64,000 nucleotides of DNA, taken from Vulcanimicrobiota bacterium (GTDB lineage Bacteria; Vulcanimicrobiota; Xenobia; Xenobiales; JADMJV01). The notes below the pieces were generated by a model that was given only the letters and a program-made list of their open reading frames with translations, did not search any database and had not been told where the DNA came from. The position numbers and the translations under genes are program-made. Positions 25,188 to 32,564 of this stretch are shown here, in pieces (the stretch's first letter is position 1; each line of letters starts with the position of its first letter). The stretch lies in assembly GCA_017307785.1 (NCBI GenBank), contig JAFKGI010000022.1:56526-120525 (forward strand). Reading direction: 5' to 3'.

Positions 25188-26903
25188 TTAGCTGTTGCGG
25201 CAGGCGGTCAGATCCGACTGCAGCTGGCGACCGGTTGCGTCAGCGGCGCTGTGCTCGGCGTTCAGGTTGTCCTGCTGACCGCTCAGGTCGCGGATGGCGC
25301 TGTTCAGCTTGTTCACGCGATTCTGATTGTTCTGGACTTCCTGGCGAGCCGAGTTGAGCTGGCCTTGAGCGCCCGACAGCTGGCTGGCGGCGTTGCCCTT
25401 TTCCATGTTGGCCTGGTTGGCGTCCTGCTGAGAGCGGTCGCGCTCCTGCTGGGCGTAGCGCAGGTCGTTCTGCAGGCCGGGTTTCTGGGCGTTGACCTGC
25501 TGGTTGGTCTGGTCTTGGATGCGAGTGTCAATCGAGTTCTTGCGATTGTTCAGGTCCGCTTCCTTACCGTTGAGTTGGCCCTGCAGACCGTCGTAGCGCT
25601 GTTCGACGGGCACGCGGTCCTGGGCGAATTTGGCGTCGGATTCTTTGGTGATCTGAGTGTCCAGGCCGGCTTCCTTGGTCTTGAGCTGACCTTCGAACTG
25701 CTTCAGTTCCTTGTCCTTGGTTTCCAGGCGAGTGTTCCAGTTGACCAGACTCTCACCGGTCTGGGCATCGGGCTTGGCGGCCTTGTCTTTATATTGAGCC
25801 TGACCACCGGCTTCGATTTTGCCATTGATTTCGTCGAGACGACCTTTGACGTCGGCTTCGGAAGCGGCAATGCCCGCTTCGCGCTCGTCGAGCTTCTTGG
25901 TTTCGCCACGGTAGAACTCGCGCTTGCTGAGAGCGTCCGCCTTCAGGCTATCTTCGCGTGCATCGAGAGCCGCCTTTTTCTCATCCAGGCGCTTGCCTTT
26001 GGCGTTCTGCGATTCGTTGTCGCCGTGTGCCATTCCCAGCAGCTTGCCACCGGTGTGATCCCAGAGCTTTTTGGAGGCTTTGGCGGCCGTGAAGCCACCC
26101 AGTCCGCCCACGGCCGCGAAGAGAGCACCGCCGATGATGCCGCCCGCCACGCCGGCCGCGCCGATGGTGGAGAGACTGACGTTGCTGGCCAACAGGCCGG
26201 AGGCCAGGCTGCCGGCCGAAGCGACCGAGGCACCGAGGGTGAAACCGCCGACCGCACCGCTGAGCATGCCGACGCCGCCCAGCACCGAGGAGTAAAGCTT
26301 CATTCCGCCGCCCATATTGTTGAGGTCGGTGAAATTCGTCTTGAGGAGGTTGGGCTTCTCTTCCTTGGCGACCGGCGGAGCGCCGTCGCCGCCGGCGGCG
26401 CTTTCCGCCTTGGCCCACACTCCCTGCACCGCGCCGACCGCGACGCCGGGGACGAAGCCGGCCGCCTTGCCTACCGCGTTACCAATTCCGTTACCCACTT
26501 GCCAGGCACCGGCTGCGCCGCTGACGCCGCCAATCACCATTCCGGCTTTGGCCATTACGCCTGCCGTTGCGAAGGTGCGTCCGACGAAGTCGAGTGCGCC
26601 GTGCGAGGTGACCGCGCTGAGCACCGGTCCGAAGCCCGCGCCGGTGAGAGTTCCGACGATGGCACCGCCGAGCACGCCGGCGTAAAGTGCACCAGTCACG
26701 GTGGCCAGACCAGCGGCACCGCCTACGACGGTTCCGGTGGCGTTGCCCCAGGCGATACCCGTGCGGATCGCCGTCTGTCCAACGCTGGGCTTGAAGCCGT
26801 CCTGGGGCGGCTGCGGGCCCTGAGGATCGTTCGGCTTGGGAGCCTCGTTCTTGTTCAGCGTGGTGATGGGGGTCTGGAAATTATTCACTGACTGGAGTTT
26901 CAT
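25188..26903 (-). CDS. Glycine-zipper and coiled-coil protein, unknown function
   Basis: 571 residues. The N terminus (MKLQSVNNFQTPITTLNKNE) is polar, not a signal peptide, followed by a Pro/Asn/Gln linker. Residues about 45-170 and 200-285 are two Ala/Gly-rich hydrophobic regions with GxxxG spacing (GGAAGLATVTGALYAGVLGG; GAAGVAGGIIGGALFAAVGG), typical of membrane-inserting glycine zippers. Residues about 290-565 are Lys/Glu/Gln-rich coiled coil with many RxQLxG-like heptads. The design resembles pore-forming or translocator proteins delivered by secretion systems, but no family was recognised. An AAGGA site precedes the ATG. It is divergent from the small charged protein at 27012. Confidence 0.65.
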   Translation of the reverse strand: MKLQSVNNFQTPITTLNKNEAPKPNDPQGPQPPQDGFKPSVGQTAIRTGIAWGNATGTVVGGAAGLATVTGALYAGVLGGAIVGTLTGAGFGPVLSAVTSHGALDFVGRTFATAGVMAKAGMVIGGVSGAAGAWQVGNGIGNAVGKAAGFVPGVAVGAVQGVWAKAESAAGGDGAPPVAKEEKPNLLKTNFTDLNNMGGGMKLYSSVLGGVGMLSGAVGGFTLGASVASAGSLASGLLASNVSLSTIGAAGVAGGIIGGALFAAVGGLGGFTAAKASKKLWDHTGGKLLGMAHGDNESQNAKGKRLDEKKAALDAREDSLKADALSKREFYRGETKKLDEREAGIAASEADVKGRLDEINGKIEAGGQAQYKDKAAKPDAQTGESLVNWNTRLETKDKELKQFEGQLKTKEAGLDTQITKESDAKFAQDRVPVEQRYDGLQGQLNGKEADLNNRKNSIDTRIQDQTNQQVNAQKPGLQNDLRYAQQERDRSQQDANQANMEKGNAASQLSGAQGQLNSARQEVQNNQNRVNKLNSAIRDLSGQQDNLNAEHSAADATGRQLQSDLTACRNS

Positions 26904-27011
26904 CGTCCTATCCTTCTTTCAAGGGTCGTGTGGGTTGTATGCACTCTACAAGGGGTGGCTGAAAGAACCCTGAAACCTATCAGCATAGAAAAACTTGTTG
27001 GAGGTCGTTGT

Positions 27012-27374
27012 ATGGCAGACTCGCGCAAACCCCCGTCCCGTAAGGAAGTCCACGATTCTGGTGCGGCTGATTGGGTGCAGCAGGCGATGGACAAGCACGA
27101 GGCCAAGCAGGCCAAACTCGGGTCGATCTTTGGCGAGACCCAAAAAGACATGCGCATGGAGAAAGATGCTCTGGCCGGCGTTTGGAGCAAAGCCGCCGAG
27201 GAAGAAGTCGAGAAAGGGCCTGACCTCTTCGCCGCCGAGCGCAGTCAGGGGGCGGCTGAAAAGAAAAAGTTGGCCAGCGTCTGGGATCAGGACCGCGCCG
27301 AGCGCGAAGCAGAGGAAGCCCAGCTGAGAAACATGTTCGGCGGGGGAGCTCCCAAGAAAAAGGGCGGGCGGTAG
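27012..27374 (+). CDS. Small highly charged helical protein with internal repeats
   Basis: 120 residues, rich in Lys, Glu, Ala. A unit of about 25-35 residues repeats: AKLGSIFGETQKDM, DALAGVWSKAAEEE, KKLASVWDQDRAER and AQLRNMFGGG share the pattern L-x-S/G/N-V/I/M-F/W. The tail is GGGAPKKKGGR. The start at 27012 is supported by GGAGGT 6 nt upstream; the open frame before it (to 26928) lacks support. No family known. It is divergent from the glycine-zipper protein and may be a partner or chaperone of it, which is only a suggestion from position and charge. Confidence 0.65.
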   Translation: MADSRKPPSRKEVHDSGAADWVQQAMDKHEAKQAKLGSIFGETQKDMRMEKDALAGVWSKAAEEEVEKGPDLFAAERSQGAAEKKKLASVWDQDRAEREAEEAQLRNMFGGGAPKKKGGR

Positions 27375-27378
27375 TAGC

Positions 27379-29103
27379 CTACATCACCAGGAATCCGAGG
27401 TCGGTGGTGGCGCTCGTTTCGTAGGTAATCTTCAGTCGGCCGCTGTCGCGGGCCGCGCGTACCTGTTCCCACTGGGAGCCGGCCCAGGCGAACTGGTCGT
27501 CGAAGGGAAACACCTGAGCGGGAGGTACGCGTACGTGGGCCCGGGTCGTGTCGATGACAACCTCGGGCAGGTTGCGCGAAAGCGCCTCGGCGGCGGCCCA
27601 GAGAATGAGTCGCCAGTCGTCCTGGAAGATGCTGCGGGTATGCAGATGGAGAAAGAGCCGGTCATCCTCGATGCGCAGGCTACGCACCGCCTTCTCGGCA
27701 TCCCAGCGCTGCGACTTTTCGGTGATTCTTCCCTGGATGCGCTTGTAGTCATTGTAGACGCGCGCCGGATGCTCATGGCTTTGAAAGACGCCGTAGGGGT
27801 GAGGTTTGTCGTCGGCGTAGCCGCTGGCGAAAATTGCTCCCGTCGATTCAAACTGCGTCTTGGTAAAGGCTAGATAGTCTTCCAGGCCGTGGCGTACCCG
27901 GGTCATTCCATATTTTTCCGGATTGCGATCCATCAGAGAATCCGGTTCGATACTGAGTGGAGTGGTGTGCACACCGTTGGGCTGCAGTACATCATGATAG
28001 GCATCCTGGATGTAAGCCATCATGCTTTCGCCGCGCTCCACGTCGTAGGGCGTTTCGCCCTGGAGTCCGATGATGCCGTAGACAATTCCGTGGATGTTAG
28101 GGAATTGGCGCAAGTAATCGAGGGTTTCGAATAACTGATTGTCCGAGGCATATGGCTTAATTTGCTTTTTCTGGGCCAGTTGGTAACGCAGGGGCTCACT
28201 GTAGGTCTGTGCATCCAGAGAGATGATGGCGCTGGCAAAGTGCTCGCTAACTTTGGCGATGAATTCTTTACTCGGAAGCGTCCAGCAGTAAAAAGCGGCG
28301 TGAAAGCTCTTGGGAGGGAGTTCTTTGGCGATGCGTACGTAGTAGTCTTCGCGATCCGGATCCTGCACGGGATCGAAGTCGAACATGACCGCCTGTTTGG
28401 TCCAGGGTCCCAGGGCGCGCATGTCGGAAATCACGTCTTCGATCGGCCGATATTGGAAACCGGTGCGACCGAAGAGCTTTTTGTGACCGAAGGCGCTGCC
28501 GGAGCAGTAGGTACAGGTGCTCTGGCAGCCTTTGCCGGTCCACACGAAGGGTGCGGTGAAGCCCGCGTGATAAAGTAGCTCGGTCGGAGCGATCTCGGTG
28601 AGGTCGTCCAATAACCTCAGTTTGTCGCCTCCGGTACGTGGTTGCACGTACTTATGCGGCAGACGAGTCACGCTGCCATCGTGACGCAGGACCACGTTGC
28701 AATCGGGATTTCCTTGGATCAGGTGGGTCAGCGGAACTTCGCCGTCGCCGGTAATGACCGCATCGAAGTGAGTTTTGTGAACGATCTCTTCGGCAAAAGA
28801 GCTTGCCGTTTGACCGCCGGTGACCAGTTTGACCTGCGGGTGATTCTCGCGGATGTAGCGAGCCACTTCGGTCGCGCCGTAAACGGTGTCCCACCACTTA
28901 CAGCTGATCGCTGCCCAACGAGGCTTCCACGAGGTCAGGGCTTTCTCGAGTCGATCTTTCCAATCGGCCCCCACCAGGGGCTCGACTCGAACGTCCAGGC
29001 CGTGCTGGCGCAGAAAGCTGCCGAGTTGCAGAGTGGCGTTGTTGAACAGATAGTTCGAGCCGTCGGAGCGGCGCGGCGGACTGAGGAAAAGAACGTCGAT
29101 CAC
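27379..29103 (-). CDS. B12-binding-type radical SAM protein
   Basis: 574 residues. An N-terminal Rossmann-like domain of the cobalamin-binding type (MIDVLFLSPPRRSDG, LVTGGQTASSFAEEI, DAVITGDGE) is followed by a radical SAM core with GCQSTCTYCSGS (CxxxCxxC), which binds the [4Fe-4S] cluster. The GDGE motif is typical of this class. A C-terminal domain of about 150 residues follows the core. The reaction is unknown; related proteins include methyltransferases, cyclases and many uncharacterised members. GTG start at 29103; no Shine-Dalgarno sequence is evident. The lipid kinase start is 56 nt away in divergent orientation. Confidence 0.88.
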   Translation of the reverse strand: MIDVLFLSPPRRSDGSNYLFNNATLQLGSFLRQHGLDVRVEPLVGADWKDRLEKALTSWKPRWAAISCKWWDTVYGATEVARYIRENHPQVKLVTGGQTASSFAEEIVHKTHFDAVITGDGEVPLTHLIQGNPDCNVVLRHDGSVTRLPHKYVQPRTGGDKLRLLDDLTEIAPTELLYHAGFTAPFVWTGKGCQSTCTYCSGSAFGHKKLFGRTGFQYRPIEDVISDMRALGPWTKQAVMFDFDPVQDPDREDYYVRIAKELPPKSFHAAFYCWTLPSKEFIAKVSEHFASAIISLDAQTYSEPLRYQLAQKKQIKPYASDNQLFETLDYLRQFPNIHGIVYGIIGLQGETPYDVERGESMMAYIQDAYHDVLQPNGVHTTPLSIEPDSLMDRNPEKYGMTRVRHGLEDYLAFTKTQFESTGAIFASGYADDKPHPYGVFQSHEHPARVYNDYKRIQGRITEKSQRWDAEKAVRSLRIEDDRLFLHLHTRSIFQDDWRLILWAAAEALSRNLPEVVIDTTRAHVRVPPAQVFPFDDQFAWAGSQWEQVRAARDSGRLKITYETSATTDLGFLVM

Positions 29104-29159
29104 CGTGCAAATCTTCGGGTGATCCGGGAGACATTCCCCCAGATGTGGAAGGGTGGCCC

Positions 29160-30038
29160 ATGAGAACCCTCTTGATCGTCAATCCAATGTCCGGCGCCCG
29201 CGGGCAGCGCTGGCGAAGCCAGGACCTGCCTGGTATGGTGCAGAGTTGGTTCCCGGAGGCGGCCCTGCATTTGACTCGCGCTGAGGGAGATGCGACAGTG
29301 GCGGCCCGCCAGGCCGTCGCCGACGGGCTGGAGTTGGTCATTGCGGTGGGCGGAGACGGCACCATCAACGAGGTCGTCAACGGACTGGTCGGTTCCCCGG
29401 TGCAGTTGGGTATCCTACCCGCGGGTACGGAGAATGTGCTGGCCAAGGAGCGCCACGTGCCCACTGCGCTCGAGAAAGCAGCCGCCTATCTGAAGGAGGC
29501 GCCGGCTCGACGAGCGGACGTCATTCGCGCGGGTAACCGTCACTATCTCTGTTTCGCCGGGGTCGGTTTTGATGCGCTCGTGGTCGAGAAAGTGCAGCCG
29601 GAGGCAAAGGCTCGTCTGGGTGCCATGGCCTATGTGATGACCGGCTTTGAGCAAATGTTCAAATACCAGGAAACCCCTCGCACCGCCACCGTGCAGATCG
29701 ATGACGGGCCTCCCCTGAAGGTGCCCTTCTGGCAAATCGTTGTCTCCAATATCGCCACCTATGGAGGGGGGCTCCGACCTGCCCCGCGCGCGTCCATGCA
29801 CGATGGACTTCTGGACGTGATTATCTGGCCGCGGGCCGACCTGCCAGGCATGATTCATCAGATTGTGGCCACCGCCACCGGTGCTCATTTGGGACTGGCG
29901 GAGGTTCGATATTTGCAAGGACGGCGCTGCTGGATTGAGACCGAGCCGCCGAGCATGGTTCAAATCGATGGAGATCTGTTGGGCCCAACTCCTGTCCTCT
30001 TTGAGGTATTGCCTCAAGCGCTTTGGACTCGGTTTTAA
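29160..30038 (+). CDS. Diacylglycerol kinase-family lipid kinase (YegS/BmrU-like)
   Basis: 292 residues. LIVNPMSGARG at the start, GGDGTINEVVNGL (nucleotide-binding loop), ILPAGTENVLA in place of the usual GTGNDFA, and FAGVGFDALV identify the lipid kinase family. A MHDGLLDV segment matches the conserved DGxLDV block. It should phosphorylate a diacylglycerol- or sphingolipid-like substrate on the inner membrane. The ATG at 29160 has GGAAGGG at good spacing; the frame upstream is less likely. A hairpin terminator follows. Confidence 0.92.
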   Translation: MRTLLIVNPMSGARGQRWRSQDLPGMVQSWFPEAALHLTRAEGDATVAARQAVADGLELVIAVGGDGTINEVVNGLVGSPVQLGILPAGTENVLAKERHVPTALEKAAAYLKEAPARRADVIRAGNRHYLCFAGVGFDALVVEKVQPEAKARLGAMAYVMTGFEQMFKYQETPRTATVQIDDGPPLKVPFWQIVVSNIATYGGGLRPAPRASMHDGLLDVIIWPRADLPGMIHQIVATATGAHLGLAEVRYLQGRRCWIETEPPSMVQIDGDLLGPTPVLFEVLPQALWTRF

Positions 30039-30047
30039 GCAACATGA

Positions 30048-30085
30048 AAAAAGGGCCGAACCCAAGAGGGCCGGCCCTTTCTTTT
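30048..30085. terminator. Bidirectional hairpin terminator
   Basis: The arms AAAGGGCCG (30050-30058) and CGGCCCTTT (30072-30080) are exact complements, with flanking A and T runs. It lies between the lipid kinase stop at 30038 and the minus-strand repeat protein ending at 30098, and suits both. Confidence 0.85.
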
Positions 30086-30097
30086 GTGGTGTCGAGG

Positions 30098-30538
30098 TTA
30101 GTTGCTGAAGCCGGGATTGCTGAAGCCGGGATTACCATTGTTGCCCGGGGCGCTGAAGCCCGGAGTGCCAAAACCAGGAGTGCTGAAACCGGGATTGCTG
30201 AAGCCCGGTGTGCCGAAGCCAGGGTTGCTGAAGCCGGGGTTGCTGAAGCCGGGGGTGTTGAAAGCGGGGCTGCTGAAGGCCGGGCTGCTGAAGGTCGGGC
30301 TGCTGAAGCCACCGCCGAGGCGCTTGGGCTGGTCGCGCTTCACGTAGGTGACGCGAGCCGACGGAATGCGCTCGGGGGGAGTCCAGGAAGAAGGTGCGGG
30401 GATATTGCGGCTGCGGTTCTGCACGCGAACGTGAACCGCGTTGCCCTGCATGCTGTAGGAGTGTTCGCCTTCGGTGGGCATCGCGTAGGCGCTGCTCAGG
30501 GTCATTGCGGACAGGGCGATCATCATCATCTTTTTCAT
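30098..30538 (-). CDS. Secreted protein with SPxF/NPGF pentapeptide tail
   Basis: 146 residues. Signal peptide MKKMMMIALSAMTLSSAYA. A middle part (about 20-75) has no recognised domain. The C-terminal 70 residues are tandem five-residue units of the form [ST]-[SNT]-P-[GAT]-F, about a dozen, in coding repeats of 15 nt. Such regular Pro/Phe/Gly tails are often extended, matrix-like or aggregation-prone. The start is the ATG at 30538 with AGGAG 10 nt upstream. The upstream gap to 30647 is AT-rich, with TTGAAC-N16-TATTCA as a candidate promoter. Secretion is inferred from the signal only. Confidence 0.75.
   Translation of the reverse strand: MKKMMMIALSAMTLSSAYAMPTEGEHSYSMQGNAVHVRVQNRSRNIPAPSSWTPPERIPSARVTYVKRDQPKRLGGGFSSPTFSSPAFSSPAFNTPGFSNPGFSNPGFGTPGFSNPGFSTPGFGTPGFSAPGNNGNPGFSNPGFSN
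30101..30312. repeat. 15-nt tandem coding repeats
   Basis: Units such as CTGAAGCCGGGATTG recur with small changes about a dozen times, encoding the pentapeptide tail of the secreted protein. The period is exactly 15 nt with a few altered units, so the array can expand or shrink in frame by slippage. It is not a CRISPR: units are contiguous with no spacers. Confidence 0.85.
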
Positions 30539-30647
30539 CTTGGTTGCTCTCCTACGGTTCTTCTTTCCTGAACTCAGGATACCTAACCCTGATGAAATAA
30601 TTCTGAATAATTCGTAACAATTTTGGTTCAATTGTACCAGGAGGTGA

Positions 30648-32564
30648 TCAGGCGTCCTGGGCTTCCACCTCGCGGGCGTGTTCCATGACCAGTTGGAAGC
30701 GCGGGGCCGGGTCTTTGCCGAAGCAGTCCCGGACCGCCAGGTCGGCGGCTTCTTCGTCCCGCAGGGCCACTCGGTAGAGGGTGCGACTGCCGGGGTCCAG
30801 GGTGGTTTCCTTGAGTTGTTGAGGGCTCATTTCGCCCAACCCTTTGAAGCGGGTGATCTCCGGCTTGCCTCTCTGAGTGCGCATCAGGCGCTCCTTCTCG
30901 CGATCGTCCCAGGCCCAGAGCGTTTGCTTGCTGGTTCGGAGGCGATACAGCGGGGGACGTCCCAGATAGACGTGGCCGGCTCGGATCAGTTCCGGCAGGT
31001 AGCGATAGAAGAAGGTGATGAGCAGGCCGGCGATGTGGTGCCCGTCGGAATCGGCATCGGTCAGGATGACGACTTTGTGATAGCGCAGTTTGGAGAGGTC
31101 GATCTTATTGCCGACTCCGCAGCCCAGGGCGCTGATGAGGTTCAAAATTTCCTTGTTCTGCTGGATCTTGGAGAGATTGGCCTGTTCCGTGTTCAGCACT
31201 TTGCCGCGCAGCGGCAGGATGGCCTGATTCTTGCGATCCCGGGCCTGCTTGGCTGAACCGCCGGCGGAATCGCCTTCGACCACGAAGAGTTCGCACTCGG
31301 ACGGCCGACTGCTGGAGCAATCCGCCAGCTTGCCGGGCAGATTCAATCGAGTGGTGGCCGACTTGCGGGTGACCATATCGATGGCTTCCCGCTGGGCCAC
31401 GCGGCTGCGCGCCGCCTGCAGGATGCGCTCGATGACGGATTCGGCGTGCTTGGGATTGGCGTTCAGGAACTGCTCGAGGGCCGGAGCGACTCCGTTGGTC
31501 ACCAGGCTTTGGACCTCAGGATTGTTGAGGCGTTCCTTGGTCTGCCCCTTGAACTGTGGTTCCTTGACATAGACGCTGAGGACGCAGCGTAGACCGTCCC
31601 GCAGGTCCTCGGCGCTCAGCTTCAGGCTTTTAGGGGTAAGGTTGTGGGTCTCCATGTAGTTGCGTAAGGCGCGTACCACTCCAGCCCGCAGTCCCAGGTC
31701 GTGGGTGCCGCCCTGCGCGGTGGGAATTCCGTTGACGTAGCTCCAAACGCGCTCGTCGCCATCCTCCACCCATGAGATGGCCGCTTCCATGCGCGGCTCG
31801 TTGTCGCGCTGCAGATAAAAGGTCTGTTCATAGGCCGGGTTGCGCTGTTCGTGGTCGACCAGTCGCTGCAGGTAGCCGTCGATCCCTTGTCCGTGGTCAT
31901 AGCGATGAGTGCCGCCCGGGCCTTTGAACGTGATCTTTACGCGATGCAGATAGGACTTGGCTTCCAGTCGTTCTTCGATCACTTTGGGGTCGAAAGTGGT
32001 GCTGGCGAAAATTTCCGAGTCGGGGCGGAAGGCAATGGTGGTGCCGCTGCCGTGGGCCTCGCCTAAAATCTCCAGTCCGGTCATGGCCTCGCCTCGACAG
32101 AACGACTGGCGATACAGCTTGCCGCCTCGCTTGACGCGAGCTTCCAGCTTCTCGGACAGGGCGTTTACGACCGAGGCGCCCACGCCGTGCAAGCCTCCCG
32201 AATACTGATAGTTGCCCTGCGAAAACTTGCCGCCGGCGTGCAGGGTGGTGAGGATCAGTTCCAAGGCCGGCTTGTTGAACTGCTCGTGGATGTCGATGGG
32301 GATACCGCGTCCGTTGTCGGTGATCTTGATGCCCTGCAAATCGGGCTCGAGTTCGACTTCGATTCGGTCGGCGTGGCCGTTCATGACCTCGTCGATGCAG
32401 TTATCCACGATCTCCCAGACCAGGTGGTGAAGCCCGGCTTTGTCCACACCCCCGATGTACATGGCGGGGCGAACGCGAACCGGCTCCAGGCCGGAGAGAA
32501 CCTGGATATCCTGGGCGGTATATTGCTCGGTTACGGGCTTAGACCGACTCATCGTTGTTGCCAT
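30648..32564 (-). CDS. Type IIA DNA topoisomerase subunit B (GyrB/ParE)
   Basis: 638 residues. An ATPase subunit that captures DNA during strand passage. Visible: the GHKL site (EIVDNCIDEVMNG; DNGRGIP; GGLHGVGASVVNALS), the QTKERLNN loop, and the TOPRIM domain with EGDSAGGSAKQARDRKNQAILPLRGKVLN, DADSDGHHI and PPLYRL. It lacks the long insertion of E. coli GyrB. Gyrase versus Topo IV cannot be settled here; the operon with an A subunit in the order A-B and the NQAILPLRGKVLN form slightly favour ParE. The start is the ATG at 32564 with GGAG before it. It overlaps the A-subunit gene by 26 nt, so expression is coupled. Confidence 0.95.
   Translation of the reverse strand: MATTMSRSKPVTEQYTAQDIQVLSGLEPVRVRPAMYIGGVDKAGLHHLVWEIVDNCIDEVMNGHADRIEVELEPDLQGIKITDNGRGIPIDIHEQFNKPALELILTTLHAGGKFSQGNYQYSGGLHGVGASVVNALSEKLEARVKRGGKLYRQSFCRGEAMTGLEILGEAHGSGTTIAFRPDSEIFASTTFDPKVIEERLEAKSYLHRVKITFKGPGGTHRYDHGQGIDGYLQRLVDHEQRNPAYEQTFYLQRDNEPRMEAAISWVEDGDERVWSYVNGIPTAQGGTHDLGLRAGVVRALRNYMETHNLTPKSLKLSAEDLRDGLRCVLSVYVKEPQFKGQTKERLNNPEVQSLVTNGVAPALEQFLNANPKHAESVIERILQAARSRVAQREAIDMVTRKSATTRLNLPGKLADCSSSRPSECELFVVEGDSAGGSAKQARDRKNQAILPLRGKVLNTEQANLSKIQQNKEILNLISALGCGVGNKIDLSKLRYHKVVILTDADSDGHHIAGLLITFFYRYLPELIRAGHVYLGRPPLYRLRTSKQTLWAWDDREKERLMRTQRGKPEITRFKGLGEMSPQQLKETTLDPGSRTLYRVALRDEEAADLAVRDCFGKDPAPRFQLVMEHAREVEAQDA

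Noticed and set aside
25179..26891. A 570-residue open frame on the plus strand opposite the glycine-zipper protein
   Set aside because: Antisense shadow of Ala/Gly/Gln-rich codons; low-complexity product starting inside the terminator region.
30101..30312. Possible CRISPR array
   Set aside because: Units of 15 nt are directly joined without spacers and encode a protein tail in frame.
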